Source: Polaromonas sp. AER18D-145
GTDB lineage: Bacteria; Pseudomonadota; Gammaproteobacteria; Burkholderiales; Burkholderiaceae_C
Assembly (NCBI RefSeq): GCF_002379095.1
Contig: NZ_NBZV01000010.1
Span: 1 to 64,000, forward strand
Direction of reading: 5' to 3'
DNA length: 64,000 nt
Shown here in pieces: positions 19,182 through 29,123 of the stretch (positions within the stretch are counted from its first letter, which is position 1; each line of letters begins with the position of its first letter). The translations under genes were made by a program, and so were the position numbers. The notes under the pieces were generated by a model that saw nothing but the letters and a program-made list of their open reading frames with translations, was not told where the DNA came from and did no database searches.

Positions 19182-21184
19182 TGAACCTGGAATCGCAAGT
19201 TCTGGAGGCTTTTGCCCCCGAAGGTGTGCTGGCGCGCGCAGCCGAGCATTTTGTCCCGCGCAGCGGACAGACCGAGATGGCCCTGGCTGTGGCGCGCGCC
19301 ATCGAAGGCGCGTATCCGCTGGTGGTGGAGGCCAGCACCGGTGTCGGAAAAACCTTCTCTTACCTGGTGCCGGCCCTGCTCAGCGGCGAGCGGGTGCTGC
19401 TGTCCACTGCCACCAAGGCCCTGCAGGACCAGTTGTTTGGACGTGACCTGCCGGCCCTGGTCAAGGCTCTGGGCGTGCCGGTCAGCACCGCCCTGCTCAA
19501 GGGGCGCGGCAGTTACCTCTGTCTGCACCGCATGGAGATGGCCCGCCATGACGCCAACTTTCCGGAGCGCAGCTCGCTTCGCGCGCTGGCCAAGGTGGAG
19601 GAGTGGGCACGTGGAACGGACACTGGCGATCTGGCTGAACTCCCCGGACTGGACGAACGCTCACCGGTGATCCCCTGGGTGACCTCGACCCGGGAAAACT
19701 GCCTCGGCGCCCAGTGCCCACGCTTTCGCGCCTGCCACGTCAACCATGCACGGCGGGAAGCACTGGCGGCCGACGTGGTGGTGATCAACCACCACCTGTT
19801 TTTTGCGGACCTGGCGGTGCGTGAATCGGGCGTGGCCGAACTGCTGCCGACAGTGCGCATTGCGATTTTTGACGAGGCACACCAGCTCAATGAAACCGGC
19901 GTGCAGTTCCTCGGGAAAAACCTGTCGACCGGGCAACTCCTCGATTTTGCGCGCGACATGCTGGGCACCGGGCTGCAGCTGGCGCGCGGCCTGCTGGACT
20001 GGCAGGCGCTGGCCGGGGCGACCGAACATGCGGCCCGTGACCTGCGTCTGTGCGTGGGCAATGCCTATCCGGGCAGCAAGCTGCGTTGGAACGATGGCGC
20101 GCCCGAAGGCCTGGCCCCTGCCGAATGGACGCAGGCGCTGGCGGCCGTCAGCACCGCGCTGGCTGGCGCCTGTGAGGCCCTGAACACGGTCAGTGGCATG
20201 GCACCGGACTTCGTGCGCCTGCAGGAGCGCGCGGCCGAACTGGAGGCGCGTGCCCGTGCGTTTGCCCTTGCGCCCGAGCCCGGCGGTGTCCGCTGGCTGG
20301 ATGTGGGCACCCAGCTGCGGCTGGTGGAGTCCCCGCTGGACATCGCCCAAGCCATCCAGGCCAGGGTGTTCACCGACGACAAGGCGGCGAAAACCTGGGT
20401 CTTCACCTCGGCCACCTTGGGCGACGATGCGCAATTGAGCTGGTTCACGCAGCCCTGCGGCTTGACCGGCGCCACGGTGTTGCAGGTGGGCAGCCCTTTC
20501 GACTATGCGCGCCAGGCGGCGTTTTACGTTCCTCGAGACTTCCCCAAGCCGGGCGACCCGACGCACACGGCTGCGGTGGCGGCCTCCGCTGCGGACTGGG
20601 CACGCCGGCTGGGCGGCCGCACCATGGTGCTGACAACGACCTTGCGCGCCTTGCGCGCCATCGGCGAGGCCCTGCAGGCGAGCTTTGAGAGTTCGGCCGA
20701 GATCGAGGTGCTGGTGCAGGGAGCGATGCCCAAACGGACCCTGATTGAGCGTTTTCGCCAGGCCGACAGCCATGGCGGACGCGGCTGTGTGCTGGTGGCG
20801 TCCGCCTCCTTCTGGGAAGGCATCGATGTGCCGGGTGATGCGCTGCAGCTGGTGATCATCGACAAGCTGCCTTTCCCGCCGCCCAACGACCCGATGGTGG
20901 AGGCCAGGTCGCGGCTGCTGGAGTCAGAAGGAAAAAGCGCTTTCAACGACTATTTCCTGCCGGAAGCTGCTGTGGCGCTGAAGCAGGGCGCCGGGCGCCT
21001 GATACGCCGCGAAACCGATCAGGGCGTGCTGGTGGTCTGCGACAGCCGCCTGGCCGTCATGGGTTACGGCAAGCGTCTGCTGCGTGCGCTGCCGCCCATG
21101 CAGCGCCTCGCGTCGGAAGAGGAGTTGAGCGAACGGCTGGATCTGCTTACCAGAACTTGTACCAGGGCCCATCCACCGACTTGA
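19181..21184 (+). CDS. dinG: DinG/YoaA-family ATP-dependent DNA helicase with an iron-sulfur site
   Basis: A 667-residue superfamily 2 helicase of the XPD/DinG group, which unwinds DNA 5' to 3' in repair. Walker A is ASTGVGKT (51-58) and the DEAH box is at 231-234. Four cysteines, C114, C174, C179 and C185, are spaced as in the 4Fe-4S domain of XPD and YoaA. The C-terminal motif SFWEGIDVPGDAL and QGAGRLIRRETDQG are helicase motifs V and VI. The family cannot be split with certainty between DinG and YoaA; the Cys spacing and length fit YoaA well. Its end overlaps bamD, which runs the other way, by 38 bases. Confidence 0.88.
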   Translation: MNLESQVLEAFAPEGVLARAAEHFVPRSGQTEMALAVARAIEGAYPLVVEASTGVGKTFSYLVPALLSGERVLLSTATKALQDQLFGRDLPALVKALGVPVSTALLKGRGSYLCLHRMEMARHDANFPERSSLRALAKVEEWARGTDTGDLAELPGLDERSPVIPWVTSTRENCLGAQCPRFRACHVNHARREALAADVVVINHHLFFADLAVRESGVAELLPTVRIAIFDEAHQLNETGVQFLGKNLSTGQLLDFARDMLGTGLQLARGLLDWQALAGATEHAARDLRLCVGNAYPGSKLRWNDGAPEGLAPAEWTQALAAVSTALAGACEALNTVSGMAPDFVRLQERAAELEARARAFALAPEPGGVRWLDVGTQLRLVESPLDIAQAIQARVFTDDKAAKTWVFTSATLGDDAQLSWFTQPCGLTGATVLQVGSPFDYARQAAFYVPRDFPKPGDPTHTAAVAASAADWARRLGGRTMVLTTTLRALRAIGEALQASFESSAEIEVLVQGAMPKRTLIERFRQADSHGGRGCVLVASASFWEGIDVPGDALQLVIIDKLPFPPPNDPMVEARSRLLESEGKSAFNDYFLPEAAVALKQGAGRLIRRETDQGVLVVCDSRLAVMGYGKRLLRALPPMQRLASEEELSERLDLLTRTCTRAHPPT

Positions 21185-21968
21185 AGCCCTTGGACAGGTA
21201 TTCGCTCTGCGGGAAGCTTCTTTCCATCACGCGTTTGGTGTCGTCGCGCAGCTGGGTCATGTTGAGGGCGTCATAGGACTTGTACAGAATGAACAGGGCT
21301 TCTTCGAGCACCGGCACATCGCGGTAGTCCGCAATCGCGGTTTGCGCACGGTTGATGGCCGAGATGTAGGCCCCGCGGGAGTAGTAGTAGCTGGCCACAT
21401 GGACTTCATACTGGGCCAGGGAGTTGACGATGTAGTTCATGCGCAGGCGTGCGTCGGCCGAGTATTTGGACTCGGGAAAACGATTGACCAGATCCTTGAA
21501 GGACTCGAAGGACTCCTTGGCGGCCTTCTGGTCCCGCTCGGACAGGTCCTGTTTGTACAGAAAGCTGAACAGGCCCAGGTTCTCGTTGAAGTTGACCAGA
21601 CCCTTGAGGTACAGCGCGTAGTCGATCGCCGGGCTGGCCGGATGCAGCTTCATGAAGCGGTCCAGCGTGGCCAGTGCCTGTGCCTGCTCGCCACTCTTGA
21701 ACTGGGCATAGGCTTTTTCCAGCTGGGCTTGTTGCGCCAGCGGTGTACCGGCCGCGCGGCCTTCGAGCTTTTCAAACAGCGGGACAGCCTTGTCGTAGGC
21801 GCCGGAATTCGCTTCGTCTCTGGCTTCCGTGTAAATCTTGTTGGGGCTCCAGTTGGCCGTGGAGTCTTTCACGGTGGAAGAACATGCCGAAAGGAGAAAT
21901 GCACAGACGAGCATGGCCGCTGCCACGGGGCGTGTGGCCGGAACAACCGATAATTTGGTGGAAAACAT
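21147..21968 (-). CDS. bamD: Outer-membrane assembly lipoprotein BamD
   Basis: A 273-residue TPR lipoprotein. The lipobox LLSAC (lipidated C29) follows a hydrophobic signal segment. The repeats TEARDEANSGAYDKAVPLFEKLE and YALYLKGLVNFN, and the sequence RFPESKYSADARLRMNYI, are typical of BamD (YfiO). It is the essential lipoprotein partner of BamA in inserting beta-barrels in the outer membrane. It is divergent from rluD with only 17 bases between the start codons, so the two promoters must overlap or lie inside the coding regions. The same order bamD/rluD occurs in many proteobacteria. Confidence 0.95.
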   Translation of the reverse strand: MFSTKLSVVPATRPVAAAMLVCAFLLSACSSTVKDSTANWSPNKIYTEARDEANSGAYDKAVPLFEKLEGRAAGTPLAQQAQLEKAYAQFKSGEQAQALATLDRFMKLHPASPAIDYALYLKGLVNFNENLGLFSFLYKQDLSERDQKAAKESFESFKDLVNRFPESKYSADARLRMNYIVNSLAQYEVHVASYYYSRGAYISAINRAQTAIADYRDVPVLEEALFILYKSYDALNMTQLRDDTKRVMERSFPQSEYLSKGFKSVDGPWYKFW

Positions 21969-21985
21969 CGCAATTGATCCTATTG

Positions 21986-23020
21986 ATGACTGATTCTGTA
22001 CAAAGCAAACTGATTATATCGAGCGCCACTGCGGCGGGCACTCTGACCGATGACATTCTGGGGGAGGGCGAGACGGCCGCCGATGCCGAGTTGCGCGAGG
22101 TCAGTGTTCCCGTGGAGAGTCACGGTGCGCGTCTGGACCGGGCACTGGCTGGCATTGTGCCCGAGTTCTCCCGCAGCTATCTGCAGCAACTGATCGAGGC
22201 GGCTGCCGTGCAGCTCAATGGCGTCACGGTGACCAAGGTCTCCGCCAAGGTCAAGGCCGGCGACGACCTCAAGATCGAACTGAAACCCACGCCGCAAAGC
22301 CAGGCCTTCAAGCCGGAGGTGATGGCGCTGGAGGTTCTTTTTGAAGACGAGCATCTGCTGGTCATCAACAAACCGGCCGGCCTGGTGGTGCATCCGGCGC
22401 CCGGCAACTGGAGCGGCACGCTGCTCAACGGGCTGCTGGCGCGCGATCCCCAGGCCAGCCTGCTGCCGCGCGCGGGCATTGTGCACCGGCTGGACAAGGA
22501 CACCAGCGGCCTGATGGTGGTGGCGCGCAGGCGCCAGGTCATGGACCAGCTGGTGGCCATGATTGCCGAGCGAAGTGTCAGTCGTGAATACATCGCGCTG
22601 GCCCACGGCGCTTGGGAAGGGTCGAAGTCGCGCCAGGTCGAGGCGCCGATTGGCCGCGACCCGCGCAATCGCCTGCGCATGGCGGTGGTGGACCTGGAAA
22701 AAACGACCGGCAAGACCGCTTCCACCGGCTTTTACCTGCTGCAAAACGAAGGGGCGTATTGCCTGGTGCGCTGCCGGCTGCAGACCGGCCGGACCCACCA
22801 GATCAGGGTGCACATGGCCTCCATCGGCCATCCGCTGGTGGCCGACGAGGTGTATGGCGGCAAGCCTGCCGCGGGCATGGAGCGGCAGGCCCTGCATGCC
22901 TGCCGCCTGGCTTTTACCCACCCCGTCACCGGCGCAGCCCTCGAGTTCAGGGCGCCGCTGCCGGCGGATCTGGCCGCGGCGCTTGCCCAGCTGGGGCTGG
23001 GATACAATCAAATTCAGTAG
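21986..23020 (+). CDS. rluD: 23S rRNA pseudouridine synthase RluD
   Basis: A 344-residue enzyme making pseudouridines 1911, 1915 and 1917 of 23S rRNA. An S4 RNA-binding domain is at about 46-105, and the catalytic aspartate is D170 in GIVHRLDKDTSGL. The KPAGLVVHPAPGN motif (129-141) is typical of RluD. The start at 21986 was chosen since earlier in-frame codons fall inside bamD on the other strand and lack family features. The first 35 residues are a variable extension. Confidence 0.93.
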   Translation: MTDSVQSKLIISSATAAGTLTDDILGEGETAADAELREVSVPVESHGARLDRALAGIVPEFSRSYLQQLIEAAAVQLNGVTVTKVSAKVKAGDDLKIELKPTPQSQAFKPEVMALEVLFEDEHLLVINKPAGLVVHPAPGNWSGTLLNGLLARDPQASLLPRAGIVHRLDKDTSGLMVVARRRQVMDQLVAMIAERSVSREYIALAHGAWEGSKSRQVEAPIGRDPRNRLRMAVVDLEKTTGKTASTGFYLLQNEGAYCLVRCRLQTGRTHQIRVHMASIGHPLVADEVYGGKPAAGMERQALHACRLAFTHPVTGAALEFRAPLPADLAAALAQLGLGYNQIQ

Positions 23021-23124
23021 TTTTCTGCTACCCGCCGCATGGCGCGCCCAGATGTTGTGGTTGCGCATGAATGTGAACTGCGCCGCCAGGCGCCTTTATC
23101 TCGAATCATTTCGGAACCAAGACC

Positions 23125-23814
23125 ATGAATACGACGGATGCCAAGCGCGTCCTCGAAACGGCACTTATTTGCGCGCAGCAGCCGCTGCCTTTGCGTGAGA
23201 TGGGTGTATTGTTCAACGGGGCACTGACAGCCGACACCCTCAAGCTCCTGCTGGAGGATCTGCAAAACGACTGGTCCGGGCGGGGGGTGGAGCTGGTGCA
23301 TGTCGCGACCGGCTGGCGTTTCCAGAGCCGGCCGCAAATGCGCGAGTACCTCGATCGCCTGCACCCTGAAAAACCGCCGCGCTATACCCGTGCCACGCTG
23401 GAGACGCTGGCCATCATTGCCTACCGACAGCCGGTGACACGTGGCGACATGGAAGACATCCGGGGCGTGACCATCAACAGCATGATTCTCAAGCAGCTTG
23501 AGGACCGCGGTTGGGTCGAGGTCATCGGCCACCGCGAAACTGTCGGGCGGCCGGGGCTGTATGCAACGACGCGGCAGTTTCTCGACGATCTGGGACTGGA
23601 GTCGCTGGACCAGTTGCCGGTCATGGACACCACGGCGGCGCAGGCGTCCATGCTCGATCAGATCGAGTTTGGCATGTCCGCGGCTGTGGCCGGCGACGAG
23701 GCGGCGCCCGGGCCGGCCGGCTTGCTGGTCGCAGAACTTTCCGATGCGGCGGATGCCGGCCATTCGCAGGACGCTCCGTTAACCAGCCTCACGGCCACCG
23801 ATCCCAACGCCTGA
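23125..23814 (+). CDS. scpB: Segregation and condensation protein B
   Basis: A 229-residue winged-helix protein, the kleisin partner of ScpA in the SMC chromosome-condensing complex. The conserved region [20 protein letters not shown] and [20 protein letters not shown], then [18 protein letters not shown], is the ScpB signature (about 92-155). The C-terminal ~50 residues are Ala/Gly-rich and variable. No scpA is next to it; rluB follows 10 bases downstream, a common pairing. Confidence 0.92.
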   Translation: MNTTDAKRVLETALICAQQPLPLREMGVLFNGALTADTLKLLLEDLQNDWSGRGVELVHVATGWRFQSRPQMREYLDRLHPEKPPRYTRATLETLAIIAYRQPVTRGDMEDIRGVTINSMILKQLEDRGWVEVIGHRETVGRPGLYATTRQFLDDLGLESLDQLPVMDTTAAQASMLDQIEFGMSAAVAGDEAAPGPAGLLVAELSDAADAGHSQDAPLTSLTATDPNA

Positions 23815-23824
23815 ACGCAAACGC

Positions 23825-25510
23825 ATGAATCAAAAAGACAATCCGCCTCCGGTCACCGCTCCCACCCCCCAGGTTGATGAGCCCATTGTGCCGCCAGCCC
23901 CCGATTCAGCTGCGCAGTCAGCTCCTGATTTGATAGCAATCGAGGTGCCGCCTGCTGGCGATGCGGCAAATGCGCTGCCGGGCAGGCTCGAGCGCGTGGC
24001 GCAGGTGACGCCGGCGCTGGCCCGTTTTGAAGACGTGGTGACCGGCCAGTTCGATGCCGATGAAGAGGAGGACGTGGCGCTTGAGCTTCCCAAGCGCGTG
24101 CTGCTGCCCCAGCCGGAAACGCCCAAGCTGCACAAGGTGCTGGCGCAAGCGGGACTTGGTTCCCGGCTGGAAATGGAGCAGCTGATTCTGGAAGGCCGGA
24201 TTTCCGTCAATGGCGAACCGGCCCACATTGGCCAGCGCATCCAGTTTGGCGACACGGTCAAGGTCAACGGCAAGCCGATCCGCGTGCGCATCGACCCGCC
24301 GCCGCCGCGGATCATCGCCTACCACAAGCCTGCCGGTGAGGTGGTGTCGCATGACGATCCGCAAAACCGGCCGACGGTGTTTCGCCGTCTGCCCAAGCTG
24401 TTTCAGGGCAAGTGGCAATCGGTGGGCCGGCTCGACCTGAACACCGAGGGGCTTTTGCTGCTGACCAGTTCCGGTGAACTCGCCAACAAACTCATGCATC
24501 CCCGTTTTGGTCTGGAGCGAGAGTACGCGGTGCGTGTGCTGGGCGCGCTGAACAACGAAGAGAAAAAGCGCCTGCTCGACGGCGTGCAGCTTGACGACGG
24601 CCTGGCCCAGTTCAGCACGATTGAAGCCGGCGGCGGCGAGGGCGCCAACTGCTGGTACCGCGTGACGATTTCAGAAGGTCGCAACCGCGAGGTGCGCCGC
24701 ATGTTCGAAGCGGTGGGTCACGCCGTCAGCCGACTGATCCGCATCCGTTACGGTGCGGTGGTGCTGCCGCGAGGTCTCAAGCGCGGCGCCTTTGTCGAAC
24801 TCGACGAACGCGACATCGACGCGCTGACCAGCGCTGTCGGACGTTCGGAAGCTCGCGCCGATCCGCGTGGGCCCAACAGGAGCACCGGGGAAGCAGGGGC
24901 GGGCGGGGAAGCCGGCTCCGGCGAGGGCCGGACAGGGCGCGGGCCGCGCCGCAACGACCGCCCACGCGGCGGACGGGGACGGCCCGACAACGGCGCCAAC
25001 CGGGCACCGGATGCGCAGGTCATGCCGGAAAAAAGCCGGGCAGCCGAGCCGGGGGAACCAGGCGATGAGGCCGGCCACGATCCGCTGGACCTCCAGCCAC
25101 CGATGAACCGCAACGAAGCGCCGCGTGACGCCAACCGTCGCCGTGGCGCCAAGGGGGGGCGCGGCAACGGGGGCAACCCCGGCGCCGGTCCCCGGTCCGG
25201 CCCGCCCGGCAAGTTTGGCGGCAACACCGGCGGGCAGGGCCCGAAACGCCGCGACGACCGGGGCGGCGACCGCGGTGACAAGGGCCCCGGCGGAGCGCAG
25301 CCCGACCCGATGAAAACCTCGTTTGGTTATATCGGCGCGGAAACCTTTACCCGCCAGCGGCAGGCACCGGGCCAGGGCCAACGCCGCGGAGGTAGCGGTA
25401 CGGGCGGCGGCGGCGGCGGTGCTTCGGGCCCACGGCGCAGCGGTGGAGGTGGAGGTGGAAACCGCGGCGGAAATCGCAGCGGGGGCGGCAACCGCGGTGG
25501 AAACCGCTGA
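23825..25510 (+). CDS. rluB: 23S rRNA pseudouridine-2605 synthase RluB with a long Gly/Arg-rich tail
   Basis: A 561-residue protein, far longer than the usual ~290. The N-terminal ~95 residues are Pro/Ala-rich and partly encoded by the dispersed repeat (23918-23942). An S4 domain (about 102-150) and the RsuA/RluB catalytic domain follow, with D204 in GRLDLNTEG. From about residue 340 the chain is disordered, built from Gly, Arg, Asn and Asp with RGG-like runs (GGNRGGNRSGGGNRGG at the end). Such tails in Burkholderiales RluB may bind RNA. The tail is of high GC and coded in one frame without stops. Confidence 0.9.
   Translation: MNQKDNPPPVTAPTPQVDEPIVPPAPDSAAQSAPDLIAIEVPPAGDAANALPGRLERVAQVTPALARFEDVVTGQFDADEEEDVALELPKRVLLPQPETPKLHKVLAQAGLGSRLEMEQLILEGRISVNGEPAHIGQRIQFGDTVKVNGKPIRVRIDPPPPRIIAYHKPAGEVVSHDDPQNRPTVFRRLPKLFQGKWQSVGRLDLNTEGLLLLTSSGELANKLMHPRFGLEREYAVRVLGALNNEEKKRLLDGVQLDDGLAQFSTIEAGGGEGANCWYRVTISEGRNREVRRMFEAVGHAVSRLIRIRYGAVVLPRGLKRGAFVELDERDIDALTSAVGRSEARADPRGPNRSTGEAGAGGEAGSGEGRTGRGPRRNDRPRGGRGRPDNGANRAPDAQVMPEKSRAAEPGEPGDEAGHDPLDLQPPMNRNEAPRDANRRRGAKGGRGNGGNPGAGPRSGPPGKFGGNTGGQGPKRRDDRGGDRGDKGPGGAQPDPMKTSFGYIGAETFTRQRQAPGQGQRRGGSGTGGGGGGASGPRRSGGGGGGNRGGNRSGGGNRGGNR
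23918..23942. repeat. Dispersed small repeat, copy D (inside rluB N-terminus)
   Basis: AGCTCCTGATTTGATAGCAA matches the AGCTxxTxxTTTGATAGC end of the element. It is in frame and encodes about residues 32-40 (APDLIAIE) of the variable RluB extension. Confidence 0.55.
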
Positions 25511-25622
25511 CTCCCCGGCGCGTCCACATGCTCTTTTGCCCAAGGGCCATTGTCCGCGGGTTAAAATCAGAGGCTTTATTCGATTTGAATAAATCCCAGA
25601 AAATCAAGGTTAAGGAAATCTC

Positions 25623-26048
25623 ATGGCGATCGAACGCACTCTCTCCATCATCAAACCCGATGCAGTGGCAAAAAATGTCATTGGTCAAATTTATGCACGC
25701 TTTGAGGCTGCCGGCCTGAAGGTGGTTGCTGCGCGGATGGCGCATCTGTCGCGCGGCGAAGCCGAAGCCTTTTATGCGGTGCATAAGGAGCGTCCTTTCT
25801 TCAAGGATCTGGTTGAGTTCATGATGTCCGGCCCGGTCATGATTTCCGCCCTGGAAGGCGAAAACGCGATCCTGAAACACCGCGACCTGATGGGTGCGAC
25901 GGATCCGAAGAAAGCCGCCGCCGGTACCATTCGCGCCGATTTCGCCGACAGCATTGATGCCAATGCCGTGCATGGCTCCGACGCCGTCGAAACTGCCCAG
26001 GTGGAGATCAGCTTCTTCTTCGCGGGCATGAACATCTATTCGCGCTGA
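25623..26048 (+). CDS. ndk: Nucleoside diphosphate kinase
   Basis: A 141-residue enzyme that moves the terminal phosphate from ATP to other nucleoside diphosphates through phosphohistidine H117 in [12 protein letters not shown]. Start, length and the motif [12 protein letters not shown] fit the family exactly. A TAAAAT at 25562-25567 could be a -10 element but no good -35 partner is seen. The stop is followed directly by a CCCCC/GGGGG repeat. Confidence 0.97.
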   Translation: MAIERTLSIIKPDAVAKNVIGQIYARFEAAGLKVVAARMAHLSRGEAEAFYAVHKERPFFKDLVEFMMSGPVMISALEGENAILKHRDLMGATDPKKAAAGTIRADFADSIDANAVHGSDAVETAQVEISFFFAGMNIYSR

Positions 26049-26051
26049 CAT

Positions 26052-26110
26052 GTTGCCCCCACGCTCCACTGCGTTTCGCTGCCCCCCGTGGGGGTGTCGG
26101 TGCGTTTGGG
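26052..26110. repeat. GC-rich dispersed repeat, second family (ndk-rlmN gap)
   Basis: GTTGCCCCCACGCTC, a short stretch ending CGCTGCCCCCCG, then TGGGGGTG. A close copy follows bamB at 33636 and an inverted copy precedes metC near 42622. The C and G runs can pair as a hairpin. It starts within a few bases of the ndk stop. Confidence 0.65.
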
Positions 26111-26147
26111 GCGGTCCGGCACTGCGCCGGCGCGGATTCTCCATGCA

Positions 26148-27293
26148 ATGACGGCCAACCTGCTTGATTACGATCTGGAAGGTCTGGCCGCCTTTTGCGG
26201 GCAGCTCGGGGAAAAGCGTTTCCGGGCTACCCAGCTTTTTCGCTGGATTCACCAGAAGGGCGCGACAGATTTCGACCAGATGACCGATCTGGCCAAGTCG
26301 CTGCGCGAAAAACTCGCCGGTGCGGCCCATATCCAGGGCCTCAAGCCGGTCTCCCGGCACGATTCGGCCGACGGCACCATCAAGTGGCTGTTCGACGTCG
26401 GTGCCGGCGATGTCATTGAAACCGTTTTTATCCCCGAAGCCGACCGCGGAACGCTTTGCATTTCGTCGCAGGCCGGCTGCGCCGTTGGCTGCCGTTTTTG
26501 CTCCACCGGGCACCAGGGCTTCAGCCGCAACCTGACAACGGCCGAGATTATCGGCCAGCTCTGGTATGCCGAACACTTTTTGCGCAAGCACCTTGGTAAA
26601 ACCGAGCGCGTCATTTCCAACGTGGTGATGATGGGCATGGGCGAACCGCTGCAAAACTACGCGCAACTGCTGCCGGCCCTGCGCGTGATGCTGGACGACC
26701 ATGCCTATGGTCTTTCGCGCCGGCGCGTGACTGTCTCGACCTCGGGCGTCGTTCCCATGATGGACCGCCTGGCGCAGGATTGCCCGGTCGCGCTGGCGGT
26801 GTCGCTGCATGCGCCGGAAGACGAGCTGCGCAGCAACCTGGTGCCGCTGAACAAAAAATACCCGATCGCTGAGTTGCTCGAGGCCTGCACGCGTTACCAG
26901 GCCGCGGCGCCCAGGGACTTCATTACCTTTGAATACTGCATGCTCGACGGCGTCAATGACCAGCCCGAACATGCGCGCATGCTGGTGGAATTGATGCGCA
27001 GGCATTCACTGCAAGGCCTGGCCTGCAAGTTCAACCTGATCCCCTTCAATCCGTTTCCGGCCTCCGGCTTGAAGCGTTCCGACATGCCGCAGGTAATCGC
27101 TTTCGCCAAAATCCTGATGGATGCCGGCATCGTGACCACCGTGCGAAAAACCCGGGGCGACGACATCGATGCCGCCTGCGGCCAGCTCGCCGGCGATGTG
27201 CAGGACCGCACCGGCGTCCAGCAGCGCATGGCCACGCAGCGGCAAGGTATGCTCAAGGGCATCAAGATAGTCTCCAGAGAGGTCGGTGTATGA
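26148..27293 (+). CDS. rlmN: Dual-specificity RNA methyltransferase RlmN
   Basis: A 381-residue radical-SAM enzyme that methylates C2 of A2503 in 23S rRNA and A37 in some tRNAs. The 4Fe-4S cysteines are C111, C115 and C118 in [13 protein letters not shown], and the methyl-carrying cysteine is in [12 protein letters not shown] near the C-terminus. The start at 26148 gives the family's N-terminus ([13 protein letters not shown]); the frame open to 26088 runs through a repeat. It overlaps pilF by four bases. Confidence 0.95.
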   Translation: MTANLLDYDLEGLAAFCGQLGEKRFRATQLFRWIHQKGATDFDQMTDLAKSLREKLAGAAHIQGLKPVSRHDSADGTIKWLFDVGAGDVIETVFIPEADRGTLCISSQAGCAVGCRFCSTGHQGFSRNLTTAEIIGQLWYAEHFLRKHLGKTERVISNVVMMGMGEPLQNYAQLLPALRVMLDDHAYGLSRRRVTVSTSGVVPMMDRLAQDCPVALAVSLHAPEDELRSNLVPLNKKYPIAELLEACTRYQAAAPRDFITFEYCMLDGVNDQPEHARMLVELMRRHSLQGLACKFNLIPFNPFPASGLKRSDMPQVIAFAKILMDAGIVTTVRKTRGDDIDAACGQLAGDVQDRTGVQQRMATQRQGMLKGIKIVSREVGV

Positions 27294-28105
27294 AGCGTGT
27301 CCGCAATGTCCTGTTGATGTCTGTCTGCTGGTGGGCGGCTGTGCTGCTCGCCGGCTGTGCCGGCAAACCGGGTTCCGCCCCGGGCGCCGCGAGCGGGCGC
27401 GGGGAAATCATGACGGAGTCGGACGAGCCGGACGTGCGCAAACGCGCGCGCATCCGCCTGGAGCTGGCTGCCAATTATTTTCAGCAGGGGCAGACCAACG
27501 TCGCCCTCGACGAACTCAAGCAGGCGCTGGTGACCGACCCGACCTATGCCGATGCCTACAACCTGCGCGGCCTGGTCTACATGCGCATGAATGACAACGC
27601 GCTCGCCGAGGACAGTTTCCGCCGGGCCATGTCGCTCAATCCGCGGGATGGCGACGTGCTGCACAACTATGGCTGGCTGCTATGCCAGCAAAACCGCCAC
27701 AGCGAATCGGCCGCACTGTTCGCGCGGGCCATCGCCACGCCCCAGTACAGCGGCCAGGCCAAAACACTCATGACGCAGGGGCTTTGTCAGGTGCGGGCAG
27801 GGCAGAAAGCGGAGGGCGAGCGCAGCCTGTTGCAGTCCTATGAGCTGGACGCCGGCAACCCGGTCACCGGCTACAACCTGGCGAGCCTGCTTTTCCAGCG
27901 CGGGGACCTGGTACGCGCGCAGTTTTACATTCGCCGTTTGAATAACAGCAACCTGGCCAATGCCGAAACGTTGTGGCTGGGTGTGAAGGTGGAGCGCAGC
28001 CTGGGCAACCGCGAAGCGATGCTGCAGCTGGCCGATCAGCTGAAAAAGCGCTTCGGCCAGTCACGCGAGGCCGCAGCTTACGAAAGAGGAGCCTTCAATG
28101 ACTGA
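27290..28105 (+). CDS. pilF: Type IV pilus biogenesis lipoprotein PilF/PilW
   Basis: A 271-residue TPR lipoprotein. The lipobox LLAGC (C23) ends a signal peptide. TPR units follow, for example [40 protein letters not shown] and [20 protein letters not shown]. PilF (PilW in Neisseria) is the pilotin that helps place and multimerise the PilQ secretin in the outer membrane. The position between rlmN and rodZ is conserved in many proteobacteria. It overlaps both neighbours, so translation is coupled. Confidence 0.9.
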   Translation: MKRVRNVLLMSVCWWAAVLLAGCAGKPGSAPGAASGRGEIMTESDEPDVRKRARIRLELAANYFQQGQTNVALDELKQALVTDPTYADAYNLRGLVYMRMNDNALAEDSFRRAMSLNPRDGDVLHNYGWLLCQQNRHSESAALFARAIATPQYSGQAKTLMTQGLCQVRAGQKAEGERSLLQSYELDAGNPVTGYNLASLLFQRGDLVRAQFYIRRLNNSNLANAETLWLGVKVERSLGNREAMLQLADQLKKRFGQSREAAAYERGAFND

Positions 28106-29123
28106 CGCTGACGGCCAACTGCGGGGCAGTGCTGCACTGGCGCAGCAAGACTTGCCGCCTCACGTCCTGCAAGACCAGGCAGATGCCGTGCCTGCGGTCA
28201 GTGCCGGTTCCCTGATCCGGCAGGCGCGCGAGGCCGCAGGCCTGCATATCGCGGCGCTGGCTGTGGCATTGAAGGTACCGGTCAAAAAGCTCGAAGCGCT
28301 GGAGGCCGACAGGCTGGACCTGTTGCCGGACGCCGTATTTGTCCGAGCGCTGGCAGCGAGCGTCTGCCGCACCCTCAAGATCGATACGGCTCAGGTGCTG
28401 GCGCTGTTGCCGCAAACCGGCAAGCCCAATCTCGGGCAGCAGAGTGCGCCCATCAACGCCCCGTTCCGTTCCCCTGGTGATGGACCCGGTCCCTCCCTGC
28501 TGGCGCAGATCTCCCGGCCAGCCGTTCTGGCGGGCTTGCTGCTGGTGCTGGGTGCCCTGGTCCTGATCTTCCTGCCAGCCGCCCAGCAGTCCGGCATCGC
28601 CAACCAGCTGGCGACACCTTCGCCTGCCGTTGCCGACACACCTGCGGCCCCGCCGGGCGCGCTGTCCGGGGTGGCCATGGCCAAGACCGAATTGCTGGAA
28701 ATGGACAAACCCGCCGTGGCCGACAGCGCGGCCCAGCCGTCTGCCTCTGCGGGTGTGGCTCCAGCCGCCCCTGCGCTGGCACCGCAGCTGTCCACTGTCG
28801 CGCCGCCGCCAGTGCCTGTAGCTGTGTCGGTGGCCATGGCGGTACCAGCCACGCCGGCTGCGGCGGTGACCGTGTCGCCCGCAGCGGCCGGCATCATCGT
28901 GTTCAAGGCCAAAGGGGCGTCCTGGGTCGAAGTCACCGATGCCAAAGGCACGGTGGTTTTGCGCCGTACCCTGGCTGCTGGCGAGGAGGCGGGGGCAGCG
29001 GGTGTCCTGCCGCTGGCGGCCGTGGTGGGTCGGGTCGATGCGACGCAGGTCGAGGTGCGGGGCAAGGCCTTTGACCTGGTTACTGTGAGCAAAGACAACG
29101 TTGCACGTTTTGAGGTGAAGTAG
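28098..29123 (+). CDS. rodZ: RodZ-like cytoskeletal membrane protein
   Basis: A 341-residue bitopic protein. An N-terminal helix-turn-helix domain (about 37-107, [20 protein letters not shown]) is followed by one membrane span (141-160), a periplasmic Ala/Pro/Val-rich linker (about 165-260) and a C-terminal DUF4115 beta domain (about 262-341, [19 protein letters not shown]). RodZ links MreB to the cell wall machinery and sets rod shape. Its start lies eight bases inside pilF. Confidence 0.9.
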   Translation: MTDADGQLRGSAALAQQDLPPHVLQDQADAVPAVSAGSLIRQAREAAGLHIAALAVALKVPVKKLEALEADRLDLLPDAVFVRALAASVCRTLKIDTAQVLALLPQTGKPNLGQQSAPINAPFRSPGDGPGPSLLAQISRPAVLAGLLLVLGALVLIFLPAAQQSGIANQLATPSPAVADTPAAPPGALSGVAMAKTELLEMDKPAVADSAAQPSASAGVAPAAPALAPQLSTVAPPPVPVAVSVAMAVPATPAAAVTVSPAAAGIIVFKAKGASWVEVTDAKGTVVLRRTLAAGEEAGAAGVLPLAAVVGRVDATQVEVRGKAFDLVTVSKDNVARFEVK

